Source: Stenocarpella maydis
Lineage: Eukaryota; Ascomycota; Sordariomycetes; Diaporthales; Diaporthaceae
Assembly (NCBI GenBank): GCA_002270565.1
Contig: NQMI01000029.1
Location: 94,521-158,520 of the forward strand
Direction: 5' to 3'
DNA: 64,000 bases
The notes under the pieces: generated by a model
What the model was told of the DNA's origin: nothing
Seen by the model: only the letters and a program-made list of their open reading frames with translations
Databases searched by the model: none
In this document: positions 10,726 through 21,350 of the stretch, one piece after another
Layout of the letters: the number at the start of each line of letters is the position of its first letter
How positions within the stretch are numbered: position 1 is the first letter of the stretch
Made by a program: the position numbers and the translations under genes

Positions 10726-12758
10726 TTCCGTACGAGTCTGTTTGGTCTTTTTGACAGCACCGGAGTCATGCCAAAGCTTGTACTCCACGAGATGGATCTT
10801 ACATGTGTATAACCAGTTCGGAAGAAACTTTGCTGGAGTTCAGATGTGGGATCGACGGCAGAAGTCAGGGGTGGTGCATTGATGTATTACTTGAGACAGG
10901 TGAGCGGCTCACTGACCAGTGACGCTGTTGGGGACTGGTGATTGGCTGGTGTGTATGGACTAGAAAGTCCACCCCCAGAAGGGCACATGGCCGTTGGGCT
11001 GTGTGGGCTCAAAATCCATCCTGTATGTACGTCGATATGAGGGTTTCTTAGTTTTGGCCGCATGAGATAGGAGCCGTGGCCTGTCGCCACCGTCCAGGTC
11101 AAGGAAAGCTCGACGACGTTTTGTGTAGCCAACTTGGCCACTAGCACGCCGGTTAGGTACATGGAGCATTCTTAGGCGCTGTAGACCCGCAGACGGGCCA
11201 ATGTCCACCAGTTCATAGCTCCCGGAGCAAAGCTGAGGTGGTGCTCGCCCTGCGGGCTTGGCCAACTTGAGAATGACGGGATATGAAAAGCATGTGAAGA
11301 GGATCAGACACGTGGTGAAGTCGGCTCTCAGCCATCTATCTAGGTGCTAGCAGTTGTTGGATTCAGTGTGCGTGTGTAGGCGCGTAGGGCTGGACCCCTG
11401 CGAGGCTGCAGGGCCCAGGGTGCTCCGTATACGCCCGGCTGGCCGCCCACAGCCGCACACGTACGGGGGAAGTTGTACTAGTGGTAGTGGCACCGACAAT
11501 GGCGTGGGCCAACAGAAGCCGGTCGGGGCGGCAGGGAATTGTGGCGCCGGACGAGCAGGGCGGGATGGCGGTGGACGAGGCTTGGGGCTGGTGCGCCCAA
11601 GTCCGAGGACGAGCAGGACGAACATGGGCATGAGATGACGTGCTGGCAAGGAGACGAGCAGATGGGGAGGAGGACGAGGAGGATAGGCGCACACAAGCAC
11701 ACCGTAGAGGTTTGGATGTCCTGGCAGCCGTTGATAGGAGGGGCGGGCAAGGTTGGGCGTCCAATCATGAGACTAGGCGCCGCCATCGTCGAGGCTGTGG
11801 GTGGAGGGGACGAGGGGGAGAGACCGAAGTCATCCCATGGGTTGGTTCATTCCATGGATGGTCAGGGGCGCGGCGTCGCATGGCCGCTGGCGTCTATGCT
11901 GTGGGTTGTATTGGCGGAGGGCATGGTAAATGTGCAGGGCCTCTGAAATCAATCCAGGTCGCAGGTTGAGGATGGAGGGATTCCATGACAGCTGGGTATA
12001 TTAATAAGTTGCCAGAAGGGAAATAAACACACTAGATAGAACCTAGCTATGTAGACTAGTACACCTCCGTACAGGTATTGATCTCCGCCGTCCCGTCCTG
12101 GGCCTGGTGCCGAGGGGTACTTGTGTCGCAGTATGAGATGCAGTGCCAGCCCAGGTACCCTCCCACCCACCATCGTCCTCGGTACCTCAGCTACGGACGG
12201 CCCTACTACTCCTCGTAGGATACTAGTGTATGTACGTGCCCACGGCAACTTGCAAGCAACAAGCAGGGCCTGGACGCAACGGCCAGCCTGCCAGCCGACG
12301 GACTGTTCTGGCCAACATTGAAGCGACAGGCCGTCGTCGATCCAAAATCCTTACACTAGATTTACTTGGGCCCAACGCAATCCAACTGTGGTGCAAGAGA
12401 TCACCCACTCAGTCAATCAGTCAATCAATCATTCATTCAGTCACAATCAACCTTGTTCTGGTTGCAACAATTACAACAATTACACTATTGGCCATGGCCA
12501 CGACCACGGCCGGGCCAATCCACTCGCACGATTCACGCCGTCCCCACCAGCATATTGTCCCAGCCCTTCCCCGACGGGACTGACCTGGCTGTTCCTTGGT
12601 TTGCAGCAATACTATTACGGAGGACTAACCATTGCTGAACCGAACTGGTCCGTCCTGCACCGTGCAGCGCCCGCCCGCACTGTCCCAGCACCCGTACCTC
12701 GACGCTCTAGTGTAGCGTAGCTGCTCTTTCGTCCTCGTCCTCCTCCTCCTCTGCTCAT

Positions 12759-12831
12759 CCTGCTGCTGCCGCTGCTGCTGCTGCCGCTGCTGCTGCTGCT
12801 GCTGCCGCCGCCGCCGCCGCCGCCGCTGCCA
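12759..12831. repeat. CTG/CCG trinucleotide repeat in the STE50 upstream region
   Basis: An interrupted run of CTG and CCG units (ending with about seven CCG in a row) lies about 770 bp before the STE50 start codon. It is open in several frames (poly-Ser and poly-Gln on the minus strand), which creates misleading ORFs. Confidence 0.9.
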
Positions 12832-13597
12832 CCAACAAGCCAAAAAGACCGAGAGCCCCTTCGGAGACAGGACAACAAAGGTCCACAACCACCTGCCAGG
12901 CCGGCACAACAACTCGCCAGTTTCACCAGTTTGATTTCTGAATCCACCCGCGCCGAATCCAAACCAGTCCCCCAACCCAGCAATCCCTGTCTCTGGGTTA
13001 TCGTTGCCACTCACGCCATCCTGTCCGCTTTCTGGAATCCGCGACGAGGAAAAAAGAGACGAGAGACCCGTATCCGCCAACACCGTGTGGGCGACCACGA
13101 AGCTCCCTCCTTGTAGCCGCTGTGGGCCGTGGCTTGTGGGCTGTGGATCCCGCTGGGCAATTGCTTCTGTTGCTATTGCTGCTGGTGCTGCTGCTGGTGC
13201 TGGTGCTGCTGGTGCTGGCCTGCTGCATCTCTGTGGTGACGAGCCAAGCCTCCTCAGACTAAACTCATGGAACAGCTCCCGAGCCCAAACCCACTACCGC
13301 CCTCCTCCTGACGAGATACGCTACATACCATACATGCCTACACATACATACATTCCTACCTACCCGTGCCCACACCACACGATATTCCACCTTGTCCATA
13401 CGTGCGCCCACACTTAATCTGCCCTCGACAGCACGCGTCGCGCCTCGCCTCGACTCTTCCCCCCTCCACCCTCTACGAGTCCTTCATCGTCGACATCCGC
13501 CTGCCCATCTCGAGATCGACACAGCCTTGCGGCCCCGATACCACAGACTTCCCTGCCTCGCCCCCCTCACAGCCCAGGCCAGCATCAGCCCCCGACC

Positions 13598-15235
13598 ATG
13601 AGCTTCAACACAGGCACGGCATACGCCGAGTCTGATGCCGACGATGAGTATGAGCGAGACCTCCACGAGAGCTCCCCGATAGACGCCACCGACGCCTCCA
13701 TCTCTCCCACCGACTCCGACCCTCCATCCAACGAACACACACCTACCACATACGGCTATCGATCGAGCGCAGATCGACTGCCCGAGACCATCATATCAGA
13801 ATGGAGCGTCGACGAGGTCGCCGACTTCATCGCTACCATCGGCCTGCAGCAGTACTCGGATCGGTTCATTGGTGCGTCTTTGATTGCTGTCTCGCCCACT
13901 GCCCTGTTACCTGTCAATACAATTTCTAACAAGCGCCCAACCCCACCAGAAAACGAAATTGTCGGAGAGGCCCTGGTCGCCCTGCTACATGATGACCTCA
14001 AGTCCATGGGCATCACGAGTGTTGGCCACAGACTAACTGTCCTCAAGAGTGTCTACGACGTCAAGAAGGCCCAGGACGTGCCAATAGAAAACGATCATTA
14101 TGTGCCGCTATGTATGTTGTGCCCAATCGCCGCCTCAGGCCTACCTCGGTCCCATCTCGGTTCCCTACAAGACCGTGCTGACTCCTCTCCAGCCGCCGAC
14201 GCCGAGGCTCAATATGCCACTGCGACGCTGAAAGACATTAAACATCTAGTGGAACAGCTGAGGCTGCGGGATGAGCGCATGAACCTGTTCGAGCAGGATT
14301 TTAGGAAACTTGCCGAGGACTTCCGGAGGTTAAGGGAAGACATGCTGCCCGCTCTGCGCCTGGCCAAGGACGCCCAACAGCCATTACCAAACGTGAGCAA
14401 TGGCCAGCAATCATCATACAGCTACGACACGACGGTGTCACCGCCGGCGCCCACGCCGTCCACCCAGGGCAGTCAGTCTGCCAGCCTCAAGCGCCAATAC
14501 TCGACCAAGCGGATCGTCCTCGGCACCACACCAAAGACCACCTCACCGTCCCACCTACAGACGAGCCACGACCGAAGCATCGTGGAACAGACTTTAGACC
14601 CATCGAGCGCCGCCGAGAGGGCCGTCATGTCCTCGTCACACCTGGCAGCTATGAACGGGTCCAACGGCCCCACCGCAACCTCGCCATCATACCCGTCACC
14701 AAACATACCCTCACCTACCTCACCTCCAAGCGTAAGCGGAACAACCCTCGGCTCTCGATCCTACCGCGCCGACCAGCCGACCCCTTCCAGCCGATCCACA
14801 TTCCGTGAGAACGAGCACGGCTACGACCCGCGTGACAAGGCCAACGCCGCACCCAGGCGAGGCCAGACGCCGGCCCCGGACACACCGAGCTCGAGCAATG
14901 CATCGGTAGAGATATTCAAGTCGTTCAGGGTGAGCCTGGACGACCCGTGCTACAAGGTCCTGCCGGCCGCGCTCAAGAAATACCAGATCAACGCACCATG
15001 GGACCAGTACGCCCTTTATATCGTATACGGTGACCAGGAGCGGTGCCTGGGCCTGGAGGAGAAACCTCTGATCCTGTTCAAACAGCTGGACAAGGAGGGC
15101 AAGAAGCCAATGTTCATGCTTAGGAAGACGAACAATGCCCAGGCCGACGCAGCTGGGGAGGCACCCGGAAGCGCAGGCCTGGGATCAGCAGCATCCACCA
15201 GAGGTGGCTACGACCCGCCGGGTGGTATCATATGA
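13598..15235 (+). CDS. STE50: STE50-like SAM/RA-domain adaptor of MAP kinase signalling
   Basis: Exons 13598-13871, 13950-14111 and 14193-15235 encode 492 aa. Introns of 78 nt (GTGCGT...CTAAC...CAG) and 81 nt (GTATGT...CTGAC...CAG) fall in the SAM domain and just after it. The SAM domain starts at WSVDEVADFI (residue 69) and runs to about 135. A coiled-coil-prone segment follows (about 150-210), then a Ser/Thr/Pro-rich linker. The Ras-association domain begins at about 384 (VEIFKSFRVSLDD) and contains KYQINAPWDQYALYIVYG. In yeast and filamentous fungi Ste50 bridges Cdc42/Ras-type GTPases and the MAPKKK Ste11 for mating, filamentation, infection-related and osmotic MAPK pathways. Both introns are multiples of three without in-frame stops, so unspliced RNA would read through with 26 and 27 extra residues; splicing restores the SAM helix order. 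Confidence 0.93.
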   Translation: MSFNTGTAYAESDADDEYERDLHESSPIDATDASISPTDSDPPSNEHTPTTYGYRSSADRLPETIISEWSVDEVADFIATIGLQQYSDRFIGASLIAVSPTALLPVNTISNKRPTPPENEIVGEALVALLHDDLKSMGITSVGHRLTVLKSVYDVKKAQDVPIENDHYVPLCMLCPIAASGLPRSHLGSLQDRADSSPAADAEAQYATATLKDIKHLVEQLRLRDERMNLFEQDFRKLAEDFRRLREDMLPALRLAKDAQQPLPNVSNGQQSSYSYDTTVSPPAPTPSTQGSQSASLKRQYSTKRIVLGTTPKTTSPSHLQTSHDRSIVEQTLDPSSAAERAVMSSSHLAAMNGSNGPTATSPSYPSPNIPSPTSPPSVSGTTLGSRSYRADQPTPSSRSTFRENEHGYDPRDKANAAPRRGQTPAPDTPSSSNASVEIFKSFRVSLDDPCYKVLPAALKKYQINAPWDQYALYIVYGDQERCLGLEEKPLILFKQLDKEGKKPMFMLRKTNNAQADAAGEAPGSAGLGSAASTRGGYDPPGGII

Positions 15236-17529
15236 TGTAGGCGGGTTGCCCGCAGTGTCTGATGTATTTACGGGGACGACTCTCTCAGTGCGTTGAGGGC
15301 CGGCTGGACGGGATGCGGAACCCAACCCGGACCCAGCAGCGTCTCATCGACTATTGTATATTCATTCGGGATCGCCGCTCCCCCCCCTCCCTCCACTCAG
15401 CTCAAACAGAAAACCGAGGACGGGGTTGAGGGCGGGTGCGCGAGACCGAGGGTGTTGGTGATCTTGGTAAAGGAAGGCAAGGTGGCACAAAGGGACGGAT
15501 GGGCGGCCGGGGCGGGTGGACAGATTCTGGATATGATCTCCGGGAGGAGGGTTCGTGCGAGTGTGGGGGCGAGGGTGCATGTATGGATGAATGAACGTAC
15601 GGATTGTGGTTTTTGATATGGCTGAAAAACTCAATTGTCTTCGATATAGCGGAAGAGGTCTTCACCACACCACGCTGGGTGGGGTGTCTCTTCTAGGCTT
15701 ATTTCTCTCGATTCTCTGGGACAAAATTAAACGCATCCGTTTTCCCGAAAAACCCAGAAGAAAAAACCTTCCCACGATGCCCTTTCCACCCATCCGTTAC
15801 GGTATCGAATGCTGCTCATGAGCCGCCCCCCCCCCCTTTCTCGGGATGCGCCATTGCGTCCGGCCCGCGTGCCTTCCAGGCATCGTATGATTTCCTTGCG
15901 CTCTCACAAGGACGCTTAACCCCCTCCACTCCGGACCAGGATGGGCGTTGCACACCAGCGTACGGATGAAACACGCGCACGCGTGTAATATCGGACTTCT
16001 CTCTTCCTCCCTGGCAGACGGAGTGAGAGGGACAAAACGAAGAGAGAGACACACGGGACACGGGGCCGGGACCGGATAGCAGCCAGTGCGCCGTGCGCAC
16101 CCCCCCTCTTCCCCGGGGGGAGAGGGGGGAAAGGACACAACAAACCTAACTGCATCCTTGCACTAAGTACCCCTCGATCTGTGACTTCACCTGGCAGCGC
16201 CTTGGCCACGTTCAGCTAGCTTTTTCCAACACCTTTCCCTCCTCCTCCTGTGTGTATTGGTTTTATATGACGCGCGCGCGCGCTCTTCCCGTTGAGAAGA
16301 GAGATAGATGATGGCTAAGAGGATGTTGGGTTTTCATCTATTTCCTTTGTGGTTTGTGAGTATGCATTTAATATATGCCCCCCCCCCCCAGCTTTCCGAC
16401 TAGGAAGATGTCTTCCGCTTTTAGACCTTTTCCTTTCCTTTCCTTTCCTTTTCTTGTCTTCTTGTCTTCTTTTCCTTTCTTTTCCTTTCTTTTCCTTTCT
16501 TTTCAACAATTCTACAAGGCAGTTATGACACTGTGAATAGTTAGTCATCCAGTGGGATATAGCAGATCATGTCACCGGCAGAGCCAGATTTGTGCAATCG
16601 CATCCCAACACTTCCTCTGCTCAGTAGCATGTCCATGGAGCCAAGAGTGGACTGTGCCATCAACAATGAAGAGTTGTAGTAGTCTGGGGAGTAGAAACCA
16701 ACGGAGTATCACCATGAGGGATCAACGGGATCGTGTCTGCCTGCCTAGCTGTCTTGTGGGGTTCCGGCTGCCGACCACCGGCTCGTGAGAGCCTCAAGCC
16801 AACGTCCCTTCTAGCAAACCACTAGAGGAACGATGAACCCCCGCCGAACCCGTCAAGGAAAAAAGTGCAAGCCCACCCCTGATACCTGCCCGGTGATCCA
16901 TCCCCCGTGGAGCCTGTATGCCCTCCGTCCCGGACGAGAAATAGCCCTGGAAGGTACAATCTGTCTGACAAAAGCCTGGGGTAGCTGCATGTATCTCGCA
17001 GCCCTTTTCCTCCCTGCATACAAGGGCATCAGCCAATTCGCGCAAGTGGTCACTCCTCCAGGCCAGACGAGCAGCGGACTCAAGCTCAAAAGTCCAACCA
17101 TCGCCTGGTTGATGTCCCGTACCCCAAGAAGCCTGTATCCAGTCCGAGCCCTGTATCCGTCAAGGGTCAAGGAAAGCTAGACCAGAGAGCAAATGCCAAA
17201 GAGGTGCCAAGATGTGCTTCATCTGGCAAAGGCGCGTCTTGTGTCTTGGACAGCCGACTTGGCCTTAAGAAAGCGGCATGCGAGGATCCAGAAGAAGCAC
17301 ACACTTATTGCCCTTGTCATCATGCAACGGCGCTGTGGGACCGAGAATGAACGGTCTGGAATCCAAGCCCGAGTCCCCAAGCACTCACTCCTCTCCGCCA
17401 AACAGACGAGCATCACCGGGCCAGAAGAACGAGCTGCAGTTGTGAAATCAAAAAGACTAATCGCCAGCACCACACAGGCTGAGCGGCACTCCCGCCCAGG
17501 TGAGTAAATAGAGGACCCGACGTCGCCCC
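15236..17529. other. Convergent intergenic region between STE50 and the DUF4211 gene
   Basis: Both flanking genes end here. Visible features are a CG alternation at about 16270-16281, a C run at about 16378-16390 and a (CCTTT) array at about 16427-16503. The stretch 16550-17520 has balanced composition and short frames on both strands, but I find no domain or convincing gene. Confidence 0.55.
16427..16503 (+). repeat. Pyrimidine pentanucleotide array (CCTTT)
   Basis: A homopyrimidine run of CCTTT-like units interrupted by TCTTG units lies between the converging genes STE50 and the DUF4211 gene. Confidence 0.85.
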
Positions 17530-19881
17530 CTACCGGATATAGCTGCGCCCCCTCGACGACTTGGTCGTGTCCCGCTCCTCAGCCCGCCTTATGTTTTCCT
17601 TGAAGTCGCCATACAACCGCTTGATGACCGCCCTCTGATCCCAGTCCTCGACGATGCCGTCGACAACCTTGCGCCGTTTTTTGGGCTTCATCCTGTCCAG
17701 CTCGGCCAGCTTGTCGGGCGCGAGCCAGCCCTCGCGCTCGAGCGTGTTGCCGACCCAGTCCCGCAGTGCGGGCTTCCAGTGCAGCAGGTTGTGGGCCATC
17801 TCGGCGTTGCTGTTGCACACCGTGCCGACGTAGAACCGCCTGTCCTCGGGCGGCAGCTCGTTGCCATGCGCGTCGCGGTCCGGGCGCTCCTTGTCGCTGG
17901 ACTCGTCCTCCGAGTCCGTCGTCGTGTCGTTGTCCAACTCGTCCAGGGTGTAGCTGTCGTATGGTTTTCCTGTAAAATTGATAGCCCACGTCGCCGGATG
18001 GTTCGACCTTCCACACTGGCAGCATATGCAGTTAGCTATCAAAGCAAAGGCGGAGATTTGGAACATCGTCGCCGGGGTCAAAGGCCATAAGCACTTCTTG
18101 TGTCTCCCAGCCCGGAGCCTGCCAAAAGGGTGCAAGGCAGGTAATGAGATAGGTACCAATTTATGATCCATAAGAAGGGACAATTGTTCAAGGGGAAGCT
18201 GCTTACCGCCTGGCACTTGTCCACGTCGGTTCCGAGGTGGCCATACCCGAGCTCGGCCTGCTCTATGTACGGTCGAGCCCGCAGGAGCCGGTAGAAGTCA
18301 GGCCGCCAGGACGACGAGACCCATTTCGAATTGGCAAGGCCAATAACCTCGTCATTCAGTCGCGTCCACGCCGTCCTGTAGACTTCATCATCCCTCTCGA
18401 AGCCGGGGTTGATGCGGCGGTGGACAAGCCACTCCACAGCGTCCTTGAAGTGAGCCTTGAGGGGCTTGCGGGAGGCCCGCCTGAACTCCAGGGGTATCTG
18501 GTATAGTACCTCATCAGGGACTCCGATAGTGTCGTCCTCGTCGATGAAGTCCTCCAGGTTTCCATCGCTGTCGGCGGTGCCCTCGTCGTCGCTTGCATCT
18601 TGTCTTGCAGAGGCCTTGCCCTTCTGCTTCTTCTTTGCCCTCTCGGGCCCCTTGGCAGGGGCTGCAGGTTCCATGGGTCCTCCGTCCGACTCGTCATCGA
18701 ACACGTTGAGGACCTGGTGATCTGAGTCGGTATCATACAGACCACCCTGGTCCTCACCGGCGTCCTCTTCAGAAGTGCCCAGGTCTGACATGGTGAGACC
18801 CTTCTCCCCTGCCCTTCTGCGGCGCAAGAGCTCCTTCTTCTTCTCCTTCTCGGAACGGTGACCCTTGCGCGCGCTCGATCTCATCTTACGGGTCGAAGAC
18901 TGCGGGGATGCAGATTTCTTCCTTTGAGGAGTGGCCTGGCGAGGCGATTGACTCGACTCTGACTCTGAGCCATCACTGCTGGCCACAGCAGTCACGCGAT
19001 GGGTGTTGCGGGTGAGCCTTCGCCTTTTGGCAGGGCTCTGGACATCTTCCTCGTCTTCGGCGCCTTCGTCGCTATCTCCGTCCTCATCCAAAACCACCCG
19101 GCCTTTTTGACGCGCGCTCGACCGCGGTGTCGCCAGAGGAGCATCGGAGTCGTCACTAGCGGCTGCCTGGTTCGGGAGGGGCTGGGACGAGTGAGCATTG
19201 GGCTCTTCATCGTCGCTGTCATCCAAGTTGACGACAGGCGCATTGGGTCGCTTGGCCGGGCGGCTGAGCCGTCTGCGGGAGATCTGGGGTCTCAAGGGGC
19301 CTTCGCCATCGGTGTCATCCAGTTCCTCGTCTACTTCCACAGGAGTCTCCGAGTCACTGGCGACTACATGATGATGTAGTCTGTTGGACTTGGACATGAA
19401 CGATGACGGAGGAGGGGAATGTGGCTCTCTCCTTTGAACCTTCACGTCGCCTCCAAGTAATAAGGGCATATTGCCATCCTCAGCTTCCTCATCTTTTGGC
19501 TCTTTGGCCTTTCCTGTCCCTAAGCCCAAGTTAGTTGTGTACAACCTAGCTGATTATGGTGCCGTGCACAGCCGTATTGTACAAAGCTATCTAGGGCATG
19601 GAGGGTACTGCCCGATGATCGCAAGTGGTGAGATGAAAAGATAGGACACACATACTAAGCGATGCATCCAAAGTCTGCTGCCTAGGCCTCCTGGAACGCG
19701 TCATCTTGAGCGGCCGCACCGAACGCCTGCTCGGGCTTCCTCCGTCCTTTGGCGACTGGAGCCTGACCTTTGCACGCGAAAGGCTCTGACCGAGGCCTGG
19801 CGAGCCCGTCTCAGGGACAGGCTCGAAGTTGAGTCTCTGCTGCTGCTGCTGCTGCTGGCGGCGTCTCTTAGACGAGCTCAT
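17530..19881 (-). CDS. DUF4211 domain nuclear-type protein
   Basis: Exons (in reading order) 19881-19656, 19519-18207 and 18015-17530 give 674 aa; introns are 136 and 191 nt. The start is the ATG at 19881; the TTG two codons upstream is not needed. Residues 1-75 are basic with a run of about seven Gln. Residues 76-395 are acidic/basic low complexity with nuclear-localisation-like KR clusters. From about 400 comes the DUF4211 signature: DEDDTIGVPDEVLYQIPLEF, then an HFKDAVEWLVH segment, then a Cys pair in DKCQACGRSNHPATW formed across the second intron, and a later Cys and His in VGTVCNSNAEMAHNLLHW. The Cys/His spacing suggests a metal site. The family is fungal and uncharacterised; a chromatin or nuclear role is inference from composition. 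The first acceptor is ambiguous by 6 nt (TTAG or ACAG, both in frame). Confidence 0.88.
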
Positions 19882-21120
19882 CTCCAAAAGGCGAGCTCGG
19901 TATTTCTTGGGGTGAGGCCAGGCCTTCTGTGCATGAGGTGAGACGAAATGTGGCTGCTTGGTGGTAAGACTAAGAAATCGGTCCGATGATGTATGTCGTG
20001 AGAGGGCGGTTCGTCACTGCGGTACCTCAAGGAGAGCGCACTAAGCGAGGTGTTACTGCAAGGGCGGCAGTGGCGGCGATGATTGAGCTTTTTCAGGCAG
20101 GCATGATCCAAAGACCTCGAGACTGACCAATTCCCCTGATTCAGGATGAGTAGAAGAGTCTCGACGGTTATTTGTTTGGTGCTGGCCAGTCACCCGAAAG
20201 ACGTCCAGGGGTTTTAAGAGGGTTGTTGCGGGAGACGCGTTGAGGGGCAAATCAAGTCGTGAAGCGTGTTGAAGGGGAAGCGCACGGGCCACTCGGAAAT
20301 GCCTAGGGCACTCACCCTTGATAGTACTATTGTTATCATGCATCTACAGCTGGTGTGACTGCCGTTCTACGTGTGACTGAACCTCCCCTCCCTGGTATGA
20401 CATGAATAAATATATATAGGATGACTGGCCTCTCACGTCACAGGCCTTATGGATAATTAGACAACCCCCCTTCCTTGCGCCATTCTACCAGTTACGTCTT
20501 TTTCTTCAGCTCTCGTTAGGAATGACCGTGGTTAATCCTTAGTAGCTTGACCTCGTGCCCCTCCGTAGGTAAACTGAACATACGTACGTCAGAATGGAAG
20601 ATGTATCTCACTCATGAAACACCCATGCACCTACACGTGTATGACAGCCGTTGATTCTCCCCGAATCTCTGCAGCAAAGTCATGTCACACAGCAAGAACC
20701 ACCACACCAAGACAAAGAGACAACAGACGACCAAAGAACGCCACGGGAAGAGATCCCGCGAGGGTTATTAGAATGTCGTATTCTTGACGAATATCTATAA
20801 TTCGTGTCTCTCTCTGCATTCCACCAGAGGAGCCCCATCAAACCATGCTCTAGCGAATGGCCGGTTGCTTCGAGAATGCAAGATATAAAAATGGTGTCTC
20901 CTCCGCAGCGAACCGCCTCCCCCTTTGTTCCTCCGGGAGTCATCAATGCCAGTGGCAGCAGCGAGCGAAGCATGGAAGAAGGACCTCGGATTCTTCGTTA
21001 CCACAAGCAAACCATCCCCGCGTAAATGCGCATTTCGTGAGGCCCAACATCTGAACCATGGTAGAAGTGAAAAAGGGTTCTCATATCCATATACATCAAA
21101 ATAAGAAGGGGGCAAAAAAC

Positions 21121-21152
<32 letters not shown>

Positions 21153-21154
21153 GG

Positions 21155-21186
<32 letters not shown>

Positions 21187-21350
21187 AGTTAAACGCCGTC
21201 ATCAATGTTTGAGGAGCCCCTTTGCTCGCCCCCGTTTGGTGTGTTTTTTCTCCTTTTTCTTTTTGCTGTTCACACCCCAACAGAAGGTGGTATCGTCTAA
21301 ACAGTAATAGACATTAAGTAGTGCCCGCACATAACATTCCTGAAGAGAAC
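19882..21350. other. Intergenic region with two long poly-A tracts
   Basis: This contains the promoter of the DUF4211 gene and the 3' flank of LCB2. Two A tracts, 21121-21149 and 21155-21185, are separated by five Gs. I see no gene; the frame at 20795-21280 on the minus strand is poly-Phe read from the A tracts. Confidence 0.6.
21121..21185 (+). repeat. Double poly-A homopolymer
   Basis: There are 29 As, five Gs and 31 As. On the transcribed strand of LCB2 (minus) this is poly-T about 165 nt after the stop codon. Length may be affected by sequencing error. Confidence 0.9.

Larger units (their letters stand above)
10630..13597. other. Long intergenic region and leader of STE50
   Basis: From about 12380 the plus strand becomes rich in CA and CT, as in long fungal 5' leaders, ending at the STE50 ATG. 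It contains CTG/CCG trinucleotide tracts at 12759-12831 and 13165-13225. The leader, if transcribed, would carry several upstream ATGs (for example in the frame at 13004-13417). Between 10630 and 12380 I see no gene. Confidence 0.5.

Noticed and set aside
20795..21280. Minus-strand frame with long poly-Phe
   Set aside because: It is the poly-A double tract read in reverse.
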